Assembly: GCA_023391155.1 (NCBI GenBank) | Contig: JAEWBM010000156.1 | Coordinates: forward strand, 1-9,779 | Length of the DNA stretch: 9,779 nt | Source: Acidobacteriota bacterium | GTDB lineage: Bacteria > Acidobacteriota > Blastocatellia > Pyrinomonadales > Pyrinomonadaceae | Direction: 5' to 3' | Shown here: piece by piece, positions 1 to 5,520 of the stretch | Layout: every line of letters begins with the position of its first letter | Position numbering within the stretch: position 1 is the first letter of the stretch | Program-made: the position numbers and the translations under genes | The notes under the pieces: model-generated | What the model saw: the letters and a program-made list of their open reading frames with translations, nothing else | What the model was told of the DNA's origin: nothing | Databases searched by the model: none

Positions 1-100
1 TCTTGAGGGTCAGCCATTTTTCTTCGGTCGGCAGCAGCCTCTGATCCAGCATCAGGACCCCTTCATCCGACCATTTAACGGGAATGATATTAAGTTTCAT
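1..100 (-). CDS. mtnA: S-methyl-5-thioribose-1-phosphate isomerase, N-terminal fragment (cut by window edge)
   Basis: The reverse strand from 100 to the window edge is open for 33 codons from an ATG and reads MKLNIIPVKWSDEGVLMLDQ followed by RLLPTEEKWLTLK. This matches the start of MtnA proteins: a short strand ending in a W-(K/S)-D-G type turn, then L-(I/L)-DQ-R-LP-x-EE. MtnA is a cytoplasmic enzyme of the methionine salvage pathway that converts 5-methylthioribose-1-phosphate to the ribulose isomer. Only about a tenth of the usual 340-350 residues is present, so no catalytic residue is visible. There is no strong ribosome binding site, only a weak AGGCAC. The gene is divergent from the DoxX-like gene. 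The call rests on pattern resemblance over 33 residues; a related eIF-2B-like protein is the main alternative. Confidence 0.72.
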   Translation of the reverse strand, partial: MKLNIIPVKWSDEGVLMLDQRLLPTEEKWLTLK

Positions 101-126
101 AATTTGTGCCTGTGCGCGAAATTGTG

Positions 127-198
127 ATTTTACCGCATCGACAATTTTCCTGAAACTTTCAGTGCGCATTTCCTCGTTATACACGTAGCTTCAGGAGG
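127..198. promoter_or_regulatory. Divergent promoter region between mtnA and the DoxX-like gene
   Basis: The 108-base gap between the two divergent starts must hold both promoters. On the minus strand a TAAAAT -10-like box lies at 132-127, about 27 bases before the mtnA ATG. On the plus strand TATACA at 178-183 is a possible -10 box for the DoxX-like gene, followed by a clear AGGAGG ribosome binding site at 193-198, 10 bases before its ATG. No convincing -35 box was found for either, so only the ribosome binding site is firm. Confidence 0.35.
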
Positions 199-208
199 CG
201 TTGAACCT

Positions 209-868
209 ATGCGAACACTTGAAAACATACTTGACTCGCTGCATACCTCATTTACTCGCCGTTGGTGGACCCAGATGTTCACGGCATTTACACGTGTCCT
301 TCTTGGATTGGCCTTTATTCCGCCCAGCATTCCAAAGATCATGCACCAGCCGTTCACGGCCTTGCCGGAGTCCAACCCCGTCGGAGCATATTTTTGGGCA
401 CTCTACCGCACCGGCTACTACTACGATTTCATCGGCTGGTCGCAACTGACAGCCGCCATTCTTCTGCTGATACCGCGAACCTCGCATATCGGCGCTCTGA
501 TGTTCCTGCCGATCATCGTAAATATCGCTGTGCTAACAAGCTCCGTCGGCTTTGTCGGAACGTGGGTGATCACGATCCTTATGTCCCTAGCCGGACTTTA
601 TCTCGTCGCGTGGGAATATGACCGCCTTAAGCCGATCGTCTTCCGCAGCCGCGATGCCAAACCTTGGGCGTTCAAACTACATTATCTGGCCATCCCTCTC
701 TTCTTCGCCATCGGCGGCATCCCAATGGGCGGACTTTGGTACCTGATCGGGCTTGGCAATTTCTCGAACTATCTGCTCGTAACGGTTATACTTGCAGGGA
801 TAGGATTTGCCTTCGGCATCTTGGTCGCCCTTCATTACCGGTTGATGCCGGTCGGTCACCTGGATTAG
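209..868 (+). CDS. DoxX-like integral membrane protein
   Basis: The product has 219 residues with about six hydrophobic segments, near residues 22-42, 74-90, 93-110, 115-135, 157-178 and 186-208. The run FTRVLLGLAFIPPSIPKI at 27-44, and an IGWSQL segment followed by a LLLIPR-T-IGAL-FLPII stretch at 75-103, are typical of DoxX/DoxX-like proteins. These are small inner-membrane proteins; some are linked to quinol oxidation or redox stress, but most have no assigned reaction. The start is well supported by AGGAGG at 193-198. The stop is followed 25 bases later by an acetyltransferase gene on the same strand, so the two probably share a transcript. No cytochrome or thiol-redox motif is visible, so a specific function cannot be given. 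Confidence 0.75.
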   Translation: MRTLENILDSLHTSFTRRWWTQMFTAFTRVLLGLAFIPPSIPKIMHQPFTALPESNPVGAYFWALYRTGYYYDFIGWSQLTAAILLLIPRTSHIGALMFLPIIVNIAVLTSSVGFVGTWVITILMSLAGLYLVAWEYDRLKPIVFRSRDAKPWAFKLHYLAIPLFFAIGGIPMGGLWYLIGLGNFSNYLLVTVILAGIGFAFGILVALHYRLMPVGHLD

Positions 869-893
869 CACAGCGGGCATTCCTGATGCCGCG

Positions 894-1439
894 ATGTTTT
901 CATATAACCTTGACGAAGACCTTAGGCTCGCACTTCCCGAGATCGGGCAGGCCGATGAGCTGGCCGCTGTCGTGCGGGCAAACCTCGAGCATTTAAAACC
1001 ATGGATGGCGTGGGCCGCCGATGATTATGCAGTCGAGCACGCCCGCGAGTGGATACGCCGCACGCTCGAGGAATTTGTCCGCGACGGCCGGTTCCAGGCG
1101 CTCATAATCTTCCGCGGCCGCATAATCGGCGCCATTGGCTTTCACGCTCTCGACACCGCAAACCGCAGCGCCGCTATCGGCTATTGGATCGACAAGTCAC
1201 ACGAGGGCAAGGGGATAATAACCCGGGCCTCGCGGGTGCTGATCGATTATCTGTTTGATACAATGCAGCTTAATCGCGTCGAGATCCGATGTAACACTGC
1301 GAACGTTCGAAGCCGCTCGATACCCGAGCGCCTGGGCTTCAAACTGGAAGGGACCCTCCGCGAAGCGGAACTGATCAACGGCAAATTCGGCGACTGGGCC
1401 GTATACGGCCTCCTCTGCTCAGAGCGAGTTGAGAATTGA
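894..1439 (+). CDS. RimJ/RimL-type GNAT N-acetyltransferase
   Basis: The 181-residue product has the layout of the ribosomal-protein-serine acetyltransferase branch (RimJ/RimL, YdaF-like) of the GNAT fold. An IGYWIDKSHEGKGI segment at 95-108 carries the acetyl-CoA pyrophosphate-binding loop. N137 lies in a TANVRSRSIPERLGF-like segment, and a C-terminal EGTLREAELINGKFGDW run (152-168) is followed by VYGLL. Such enzymes transfer acetyl from acetyl-CoA to an N-terminal or small-molecule amine; the substrate here is unknown. There is no clear ribosome binding site before the ATG, which fits translational coupling to the DoxX-like gene 25 bases upstream. The last codons and the TGA stop (1437-1439) lie inside the left inverted repeat of the element at 1427-2183, so the natural C-terminus was probably altered slightly by the insertion. 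GNAT identity is secure; substrate is not. Confidence 0.88.
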   Translation: MFSYNLDEDLRLALPEIGQADELAAVVRANLEHLKPWMAWAADDYAVEHAREWIRRTLEEFVRDGRFQALIIFRGRIIGAIGFHALDTANRSAAIGYWIDKSHEGKGIITRASRVLIDYLFDTMQLNRVEIRCNTANVRSRSIPERLGFKLEGTLREAELINGKFGDWAVYGLLCSERVEN

Positions 1440-1462
1440 AAGTGGAAAACGGAAAATGTGAC
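1427..1462 (+). repeat. Left terminal inverted repeat of the four-helix-bundle element
   Basis: This purine-rich 36-nt segment pairs with 2148-2183. The core (1432-1462) begins AGAATTGA, contains TGGA and AACGGA, and ends TGT-G-AC. It matches the reverse complement of 2148-2178 at 25 of 31 positions, and all six differences are A/G transitions. Outward, another AGTT block matches at 1427-1430. The repeat overlaps the last three codons and the stop of the upstream acetyltransferase gene. Confidence 0.72.
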
Positions 1463-1474
1463 TGCTCGAGGGGC

Positions 1475-1560
1475 GTATTCTCATCCGGGAAGCACACCCC
1501 GATTCCGTCGTATTTTAAGAATAAGGCCTGCCGAATACGGAGGAATCGATCCGGGAATAC
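1475..1560 (+). other. Nested imperfect palindrome / possible structured leader before the four-helix-bundle gene
   Basis: Three collinear stems are nested in 86 bases. The outer stem pairs 1475-1480 (GTATTC) and 1485-1488 (CCGG) with 1551-1560 (CCGGGAATAC), leaving a 4-nt bulge. The middle stem pairs 1500-1506 (CGATTCC) with 1542-1548 (GGAATCG). The inner stem pairs 1509-1514 (CGTATT) with 1534-1539 (AATACG), with a loop of about 19 nt. That is 23 Watson-Crick pairs. The structure ends two bases before the AGAAAGG ribosome binding site (1562-1568) of the helix-bundle gene. It could be a regulatory leader RNA or a DNA hairpin used as a recognition site near the element end. The pairing is seen; the role is inferred. 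Confidence 0.55.
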
Positions 1561-1574
1561 AAGAAAGGTTTGTT

Positions 1575-1958
1575 ATGAAGGATTCTGATCGTTCTGGCGC
1601 CGCGAATCCGCTGAGGGAGAAATACTATGCATTCGCGTTGAGAATTATCAAAGCGAGCCAGATGCTCAATCGCGATCAGCGGGAATATGTGCTTTCCAAT
1701 CAGTTAATGCGAGCTGGGACTCCGATCGGGGCTAACATCGCCGAGGCGGCTCACGCACAATCTAAGCCGGACTTCGTCAGCAAGCTCTCGATCGCTCTAA
1801 AGGAGTGCGTCAAAACGGAATACTGGATATCGCTGTTAAGGGACAGCGGGAATTTTACGGAGCCCCAAGCAGCCTCCCTACTCGCCGACTGCACAGAGAT
1901 CAAAGCGATGCTTATCGCCGCAGTGAAAACCGCCAAAAGGCGAATGGGGGACAATTGA
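1575..1958 (+). CDS. Four-helix-bundle protein, 23S rRNA intervening-sequence (S23) family
   Basis: The 127-residue product shows the family pattern: a first helix with YYAFALRIIKASQML (17-31), then the signature RAGTPIGANIAEA (46-58), a third helix with a KPDFVSKLSIALKE core (64-77) and T-EYWISLLRDSG (81-92), and a C-terminal helix ending in KTAKRR (118-123). The family usually has 115-130 residues, folds as a four-helix bundle that forms a pentamer in solved relatives, and is related to the accessory protein Avd of diversity-generating retroelements; its function is not established. The ATG at 1575 is chosen because it has AGAAAGG 6 bases upstream and gives the family length. A GTG at 1458 in the same frame would add 39 residues unlike the family. 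No 23S rRNA gene is nearby, so this is a chromosomal, free-standing copy. It is the only gene inside the inverted-repeat element. Confidence 0.9.
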   Translation: MKDSDRSGAANPLREKYYAFALRIIKASQMLNRDQREYVLSNQLMRAGTPIGANIAEAAHAQSKPDFVSKLSIALKECVKTEYWISLLRDSGNFTEPQAASLLADCTEIKAMLIAAVKTAKRRMGDN

Positions 1959-2010
1959 CCGCAGTCGTAAGTTGTTTCGTCACGACGGGCGATTATTGAT
2001 TCGGGCGTTG

Positions 2011-2039
2011 TTGACGCGATCGCTCGCCAGCAACATAGT
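2011..2039 (+). promoter_or_regulatory. Sigma70-like promoter inside the element, facing purA
   Basis: TTGACG at 2011-2016 and CATAGT at 2034-2039 are separated by 17 bases, matching the -35 (5 of 6) and -10 (4 of 6) consensus with ideal spacing. Transcription would start near 2046 and read into purA with a leader of about 139 bases to its canonical start. The spacer overlaps a weak hairpin (TGTTG at 2009-2013 facing CAACA at 2030-2034, with an inner GCG/CGC stem). The promoter lies inside the element, so it may now drive purA. Confidence 0.45.
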
Positions 2040-2111
2040 ATCCAAGTGCGAAACGCGTCCCATCGCCTTTTTAAAGATTAGGGCATTTGAATGAGAAAGG
2101 GGTTCAGCATT

Positions 2112-2124
2112 AAGAGGTGGCATG
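2112..2124 (+). promoter_or_regulatory. Ribosome binding site and ATG offering an extended purA start
   Basis: AAGAGG at 2112-2117 lies 4 bases before an ATG at 2122 that is in frame with purA, with no stop between. The canonical purA start at 2185 has no purine-rich site upstream because the right inverted repeat, pyrimidine-rich on this strand, fills that space. Translation from 2122 would add 21 residues, most of them (HSPFSILNSKL and flanks) encoded by the repeat itself. Confidence 0.45.
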
Positions 2125-2147
2125 ACTGTTCAGCAAGGTTATGCTCC

Positions 2148-2183
2148 GTTACACTCTCCGTTCTCCATTCTCAATTCTAAACT
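2148..2183 (-). repeat. Right terminal inverted repeat of the four-helix-bundle element
   Basis: This is the inverted partner of 1427-1462. On the plus strand it is pyrimidine-rich (CTCTCCGTTCTCCATTCTCA core) and ends at 2183, one base before the canonical purA ATG. Its reverse complement shares AGAATTGA, TGGA, AACGGA, TGT and AC with the left copy at identical spacing. The reading frame through it is open and continuous with purA. Confidence 0.72.
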
Positions 2184-2184
2184 T

Positions 2185-3504
2185 ATGGTAATAGTCATAA
2201 TAGGCGCCCAATGGGGCGATGAAGGTAAAGGAAAGGTCGTTGATCTGCTCGCGGACCGCTTCGACATTGTTTCGCGTTATCAGGGCGGCCACAACGCCGG
2301 CCATAGCGTCTATGTCGGCGACAGGGCGTTCGTTCTAAGATTGCTGCCGTCGGGCATCATCCACCCCGACAAGACCTGCGTACTTGGGAACGGCATGGTG
2401 ATCGACCCTAAAGCGTTTTTCGAAGAGGTAGACCAGATCGCCGAACAGGGCGTCGAGGTCTCGCCTGAGCGGCTAAAGGTCTCGAGCCGTGCTCACCTCA
2501 TAATGCCCTACCATCGGGCGCTTGATCATACTTCCGAGGAACGTCTCGGCAATGAACGCATCGGCACAACGCTCCGCGGCATCGGCCCCGCTTACGAAGA
2601 TAAAGCCGGCCGCCGCGGCATTCGTGTCGCAGACGCGATGTCGCCCGAGATACTTAAGCTGCGCATCGAGCGAAATCTTGAAGAGGCCAATCGCATCATC
2701 GTTCTCTTCGGTAATCAGCCGCTCCGAGCCGATGAGATCCTCGAAGAGATCTCGCCTCTCGTCCAACGCCTTCGCCCCTTCGTGTGCGAGACATCCCACT
2801 TCCTCGCCGAAGCCCGAAAGGCTAAGAAGAAGATCCTGCTCGAGGGTGCCCAGGCCACACTTCTCGATGTCGACCACGGAACTTACCCCTACGTAACCTC
2901 GTCAAACCCGACCGCCGGAGGTGCATCCGTAGGAGCGGGAATTCCCCCGCACCACATTTCCGGCGTTCTCGGCATAGTTCGAACCTACGCCACACGTGTC
3001 GGCGAGGGCCCGTTCCCGACGGAAATGCTGGAGGACGAGGAGCACATCGCCCACCTCATCCGCGAACGCGGCAACGAATATGGCTCCGTGACAAAGCGCC
3101 CGCGACGCTGCGGCTGGTTCGACGCCGTCTCCACGCGCTACGCCGCCGAACTCAACGGCTTCGACTCGATAGCTCTAACCAAGCTCGACGTGCTCGACGA
3201 ACTCGATGAGATCAAGATCGCCGTAGGGTATGAGATCGACGGAGAGCAGATCGACACGTTCCCTGCCGTCAGCAACGACCTTCGCCAGATCAAGCCCGTT
3301 TACGAAACTCTTCCCGGCTGGAAGTCGGACACGGTCGGCGTCACCGAATTCGACAAGCTGCCCGAGGCGGCGCGGAACTATGTAAACTTTCTCTCCGAGC
3401 AGATCGGTGTTGAGATTGGGCTGATCTCCACAGGCCCCGAGCGTGATCAGACGATCATCCTCAGCGACTCGGTAATGGAGAGTTGGTTCAAAGAAAAAGC
3501 TTGA
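2185..3504 (+). CDS. purA: Adenylosuccinate synthase
   Basis: PurA joins IMP and aspartate using GTP to give adenylosuccinate, the first committed step to AMP, in the cytoplasm. From the ATG at 2185 it has 439 residues, close to the usual 430 or so. Visible motifs are the N-terminal GAQWGDEGKGK loop (7-17) with catalytic Asp12, GGHNAGH (34-40) with catalytic His40, the IMP-binding GTTLRGIGPAYEDK (127-140), LLEGAQATLLDVDHGTYPYV (218-237) with the TSSNPTAGG loop next, RVGEGPFPTE (271-280), the KRPRRCGWFD region (304-313), LTKLDVLD (331-338), and the C-terminal STGPER (415-420). All key residues are intact. The start at 2185 matches the family, but an ATG at 2122 in frame has the better ribosome binding site and would add 21 residues. 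A second GNAT gene follows after only 4 bases. Confidence 0.98.
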   Translation: MVIVIIGAQWGDEGKGKVVDLLADRFDIVSRYQGGHNAGHSVYVGDRAFVLRLLPSGIIHPDKTCVLGNGMVIDPKAFFEEVDQIAEQGVEVSPERLKVSSRAHLIMPYHRALDHTSEERLGNERIGTTLRGIGPAYEDKAGRRGIRVADAMSPEILKLRIERNLEEANRIIVLFGNQPLRADEILEEISPLVQRLRPFVCETSHFLAEARKAKKKILLEGAQATLLDVDHGTYPYVTSSNPTAGGASVGAGIPPHHISGVLGIVRTYATRVGEGPFPTEMLEDEEHIAHLIRERGNEYGSVTKRPRRCGWFDAVSTRYAAELNGFDSIALTKLDVLDELDEIKIAVGYEIDGEQIDTFPAVSNDLRQIKPVYETLPGWKSDTVGVTEFDKLPEAARNYVNFLSEQIGVEIGLISTGPERDQTIILSDSVMESWFKEKA

Positions 3505-3508
3505 TAAC

Positions 3509-3988
3509 GTGGAAGACGTCACGATCGTCAGATATGATCCCGCTTTCGACTCGGCATTTGCCGAACTAAATTATCGCTGGATAGCGGAGCACTTCACCAT
3601 CGAACCGCACGACCGCGAGATACTCGACCATCCTCAAACCCACATCATCGACACCGGCGGCGAGATATTCTTTGCCCTCGCCGGTGGGGCAGTTGCCGGC
3701 ACCGTGGCAATGGTGCGTACAGGGCCGACGCTTTTCGAACTTACCAAAATGGCCGTCTCACCGGAATTCCAGGGCCGCGGCATTGCAAACCTGCTAATGG
3801 GGGCGTGTATCGGGTTCGCTCGTGAAATGGCAGCAGATACAATCTTTCTCGAAACCAACTCAAAACTCCCTGCTGCGATCGGTCTCTACAAAAAATTCGG
3901 CTTCGAACACACACCGCTCGATCCAAATTCTCAATATTCTCGGGCGAATGTCCGTATGGAACTTGCACTAAACGCTGCCAATCAATAA
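3509..3988 (+). CDS. GNAT-family N-acetyltransferase
   Basis: The 159-residue product is a single GNAT domain. Motif A is clear: a strand FELTKMAVSP (76-85) followed by the acetyl-CoA loop QGRGIA (88-93) and the helix NLLMGACIGFAREM. A C-terminal FLETNSKLPAAIGLYKKFGF run spans 113-132. It resembles the acetyltransferase half of fused MarR-GNAT regulators and their stand-alone relatives (LN-RWI-E-FTIEP-D-E at the N-terminus), whose substrates are mostly unknown. It starts with GTG at 3509, 4 bases after the purA stop, so translation is probably coupled to purA and the two are likely co-transcribed. No ribosome binding site better than the A-rich end of purA is seen. The last residues are followed by a GC-rich hairpin and tRNA-Lys. 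Confidence 0.88.
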   Translation: MEDVTIVRYDPAFDSAFAELNYRWIAEHFTIEPHDREILDHPQTHIIDTGGEIFFALAGGAVAGTVAMVRTGPTLFELTKMAVSPEFQGRGIANLLMGACIGFAREMAADTIFLETNSKLPAAIGLYKKFGFEHTPLDPNSQYSRANVRMELALNAANQ

Positions 3989-4000
3989 AATAATCAATTC

Positions 4001-4020
4001 GGCTGGGGCCCGCCCCAGCC
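4001..4020 (+). other. GC-rich hairpin between the acetyltransferase gene and tRNA-Lys
   Basis: GGCTGGGG (4001-4008) faces CCCCAGCC (4013-4020) across a 4-base loop, a perfect 8-bp stem. There is no T-run after it, so it is not a standard intrinsic terminator. It sits 12 bases after the acetyltransferase stop and 4 bases before the tRNA, so it could protect an mRNA 3' end or help tRNA 5' processing. Confidence 0.55.
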
Positions 4021-4024
4021 GCGT

Positions 4025-4100
4025 GGTCCGATAGCTCAGTTGGTAGAGCAAATGGCTTTTAACCATTGGGTCCCAGGTTCGAGTCCTGGTCGGATCACCA
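4025..4100 (+). tRNA. tRNA-Lys (anticodon TTT)
   Basis: This 76-nt gene forms a full cloverleaf. The acceptor stem pairs GGTCCGA (4025-4031) with TCGGATC (4090-4096), including one G-T pair, followed by discriminator A and an encoded CCA (4098-4100). The D arm contains AGCTCAGTTGGTAGAGC. The anticodon stem AATGG/CCATT encloses the loop CTTTTAA with anticodon TTT, reading Lys codons AAA/AAG. The T arm is CCAGG-TTCGAGT-CCTGG. All invariant positions seen (T8, G18G19, TTCGA) are present, so it should be functional. It is convergent with the AI-2E-type transporter gene. Confidence 0.97.
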
Positions 4101-4109
4101 TTTTGCAGA

Positions 4110-4136
4110 AGGTCTGCCCTCTAGGCAGGCCTTTTT
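4110..4136 (+). terminator. Intrinsic terminator of tRNA-Lys
   Basis: AGGTCTGCC (4110-4118) pairs with GGCAGGCCT (4124-4132) as a 9-bp stem with one G-T pair and a 5-base loop, followed by a T-run at 4132-4136. It starts 9 bases after the CCA end and would also terminate read-through from purA and the acetyltransferase. It is 5 bases from the stop of the convergent transporter gene. Confidence 0.85.
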
Positions 4137-4140
4137 CATA

Positions 4141-5229
4141 TTAGGATTCGGCTTCTACTTCTGCTCCGCCATACTCGATATTTTTGTCAACACCAGCTCG
4201 CTTCTTCAATATATCGATAAGCGTTATCGCCATCACCAGTGCAAGCGGCCCGAGAATAATTCCCACCGCACCGAACGCAATGATCCCCCCGATGACCGCA
4301 ACGAAAACGAGCAGAGTATGTAGCTCGAGCCGGTCACCCACCAGCTTCGGATATAGCAGCGTTGTGAACAGCATTACCAGCAAACCGCCGACTATCAGAG
4401 CTATTCCGGCCGCAATTCTACCTTGCAGGATGAGGTATATTGCCGCAGGAAGCCACACCATCCACGCACCGATCGCCGGCAGAAAGCCGAATAGCCCCAT
4501 CATGAATCCCCACAGCACAGGCGCCGGCAATCCCACCGCCCAGAACAGCACACCGCCCCCGAGGCCCGTTAACGCCGCGATCAACACCTCGCCGAAAACC
4601 GTCGCAAAGAGGGTATTGTGAACCGCCTTAAATACCCGGTCCGTTTCGGCGTCGGTCAAAGGGAGCAAATGCCTGATCCCCTTCACGAAATATTCGTGAT
4701 CGCGGAAGAAAAAGAATAGTGCGAAAAATGTGATCAAAAAGTGAATGAAGATCCAGATCGAACCCGAGAGAAAGCCGGAAAGATAGGCGGGCACATAATT
4801 TACGATCTGTTCGAGCACCCCGGCCAGCCCCGCTTCCCGCTCAACAAAATCTAGTACGCGATCTGCGTAGTCATTTTTCGCGACCTGCTCGCGCCAACGG
4901 CTCGTCTGCAGCTGTTCGGCAATATACCGAGCGTTATCCCACATTTCCATCGCCGCATACCGTGCCGCCACGATCGTCGGGGCGGCCACCGCAAGCGCCA
5001 CAAAAAGCGTTGCCAGACCGGCAGAGATGTTGGGGACTTTGACGTACTCGTTTATGCGCCGATATAGAGGAAATATCAGTACGGCGAGAGCCGCGGCCCA
5101 GACCAGCGGTGTCAAAAACGGAAGTGCGATCAGATAGCAAAGGTACCCCGCCAGCGCGGTCCCCGCCACCAGCACCGCGACCCTAAGCCGTCCGGCGCTA
5201 AATGAATCCGATTCGATGCCTTTACCCAT
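4141..5229 (-). CDS. AI-2E family (PerM/UPF0118-type) transporter
   Basis: The 362-residue product is a polytopic inner-membrane protein with the AI-2E/PerM layout. Two N-terminal segments lie near 16-33 and 35-54, one near 68-89, then a long loop at 90-145 with charged amphipathic helices. Hydrophobic segments follow at 153-177 and 205-232, with two more near 238-268 and 270-293, and a final pair at 303-340. The family motifs ALFFFFRDHEYF (170-181), GLPAPVLWGFMMGLFGFLP (233-251) and the PKLVGDRLELHTLLVFVAVIGG region (294-315) are clear. Members export small molecules or ions; AI-2 export and Na+/H+ exchange are reported for some, so the substrate here is open. Length fits the usual 340-370. 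The frame is open upstream to an ATG at 5475, but the first hydrophobic helix, the GAGG site just before 5229 and a -10-like box at 5257-5262 favour the start at 5229. Confidence 0.9.
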   Translation of the reverse strand: MGKGIESDSFSAGRLRVAVLVAGTALAGYLCYLIALPFLTPLVWAAALAVLIFPLYRRINEYVKVPNISAGLATLFVALAVAAPTIVAARYAAMEMWDNARYIAEQLQTSRWREQVAKNDYADRVLDFVEREAGLAGVLEQIVNYVPAYLSGFLSGSIWIFIHFLITFFALFFFFRDHEYFVKGIRHLLPLTDAETDRVFKAVHNTLFATVFGEVLIAALTGLGGGVLFWAVGLPAPVLWGFMMGLFGFLPAIGAWMVWLPAAIYLILQGRIAAGIALIVGGLLVMLFTTLLYPKLVGDRLELHTLLVFVAVIGGIIAFGAVGIILGPLALVMAITLIDILKKRAGVDKNIEYGGAEVEAES

Positions 5230-5256
5230 TTCCCTCTGCCGATACGGCCTCCGCCG

Positions 5257-5262
5257 ATGATA
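5257..5262 (-). promoter_or_regulatory. Extended -10 promoter of the transporter gene
   Basis: On the minus strand the sequence TG-T-TATCAT places a -10 box at 5262-5257 with an extended-10 TG. Transcription would start near 5250, about 21 bases before the ATG at 5229. This supports that start over in-frame ATGs further upstream. No -35 box at the right distance was found. Confidence 0.4.
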
Positions 5263-5325
5263 ACACGTGCCGATTTCAACCGAAGGCTCGTCTGGTGGCA
5301 TGAACGAAAATAATGCAGACCTTTT

Positions 5326-5354
5326 TTGGAAATGCGTTCTATTGGTGCTATATT
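5326..5354 (+). promoter_or_regulatory. Sigma70-like promoter of the secreted-protein gene at 5521
   Basis: TTGGAA (5326-5331) and TATATT (5349-5354) are separated by exactly 17 bases, and the -10 box is preceded by TG-C (extended -10). The start near 5361 would give a leader of about 160 bases. That leader holds a perfect 6-bp hairpin (GGCCGA at 5433-5438 facing TCGGCC at 5445-5450) and ends with AAGGAG at 5507-5512, 8 bases before the ATG at 5521. Confidence 0.5.
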
Positions 5355-5520
5355 TCAACAACCGAGTGTTTAACACGATGCGAAAACGGAACGGCAAGTC
5401 CTTTCCATAGTGTGTTTTGCGTCTTGGTAAATGGCCGAAATTCGTCGGCCCGATATATAGAAGATCACCCGGCACACCCCGCCGGACGCTTATTCGGAGT
5501 TAGAATAAGGAGTAAGAGAG

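Larger units (their letters stand above)
1427..2183 (+). mobile_element. Putative small element carrying a four-helix-bundle gene between inverted repeats
   Basis: A 36-nt imperfect inverted repeat (1427-1462 and 2148-2183, 29 of 36 positions matching) bounds a segment of about 757 bp. It holds one gene, the S23/four-helix-bundle ORF at 1575-1958, plus an 86-nt nested palindrome on its left side and a promoter-like region on its right. The boundaries fall exactly at the end of one gene (acetyltransferase stop) and the start of another (purA), as expected for an insertion into a short intergenic gap. No target-site duplication was found and no transposase is encoded, so movement would depend on another enzyme or an unrecognised activity of the ORF. 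The repeat and gene arrangement is seen directly; mobility is inferred. A simple pair of dispersed intergenic repeats on either side of an ordinary gene is the alternative. Confidence 0.5.

Noticed and set aside
1458..1574. N-terminal extension of the four-helix-bundle protein from a GTG at 1458
   Set aside because: The extra 39 residues do not resemble the family, the region is better explained by a long palindrome, and the ATG at 1575 has a ribosome binding site and gives the normal length.
2018..2025. GCGATCGC octamer resembling the cyanobacterial HIP1 core
   Set aside because: It occurs here as an isolated motif inside a promoter spacer, and the genes do not suggest a cyanobacterium.
4025..4100. 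tRNA-Lys as an integration site for a genomic island
   Set aside because: No integrase gene or second copy of the tRNA 3' end was seen; the flanks are ordinary chromosomal genes.
4066..4323. Short plus-strand ORF starting inside tRNA-Lys
   Set aside because: It overlaps the tRNA, its terminator and the antisense end of the transporter gene, and its residues look like a shadow translation.
5230..5475. 82-residue N-terminal extension of the AI-2E-type transporter
   Set aside because: The extension is not membrane-like and no ribosome binding site precedes the upstream ATGs at 5475 or 5301. The extended -10 box at 5257-5262 also fits a start at 5229.
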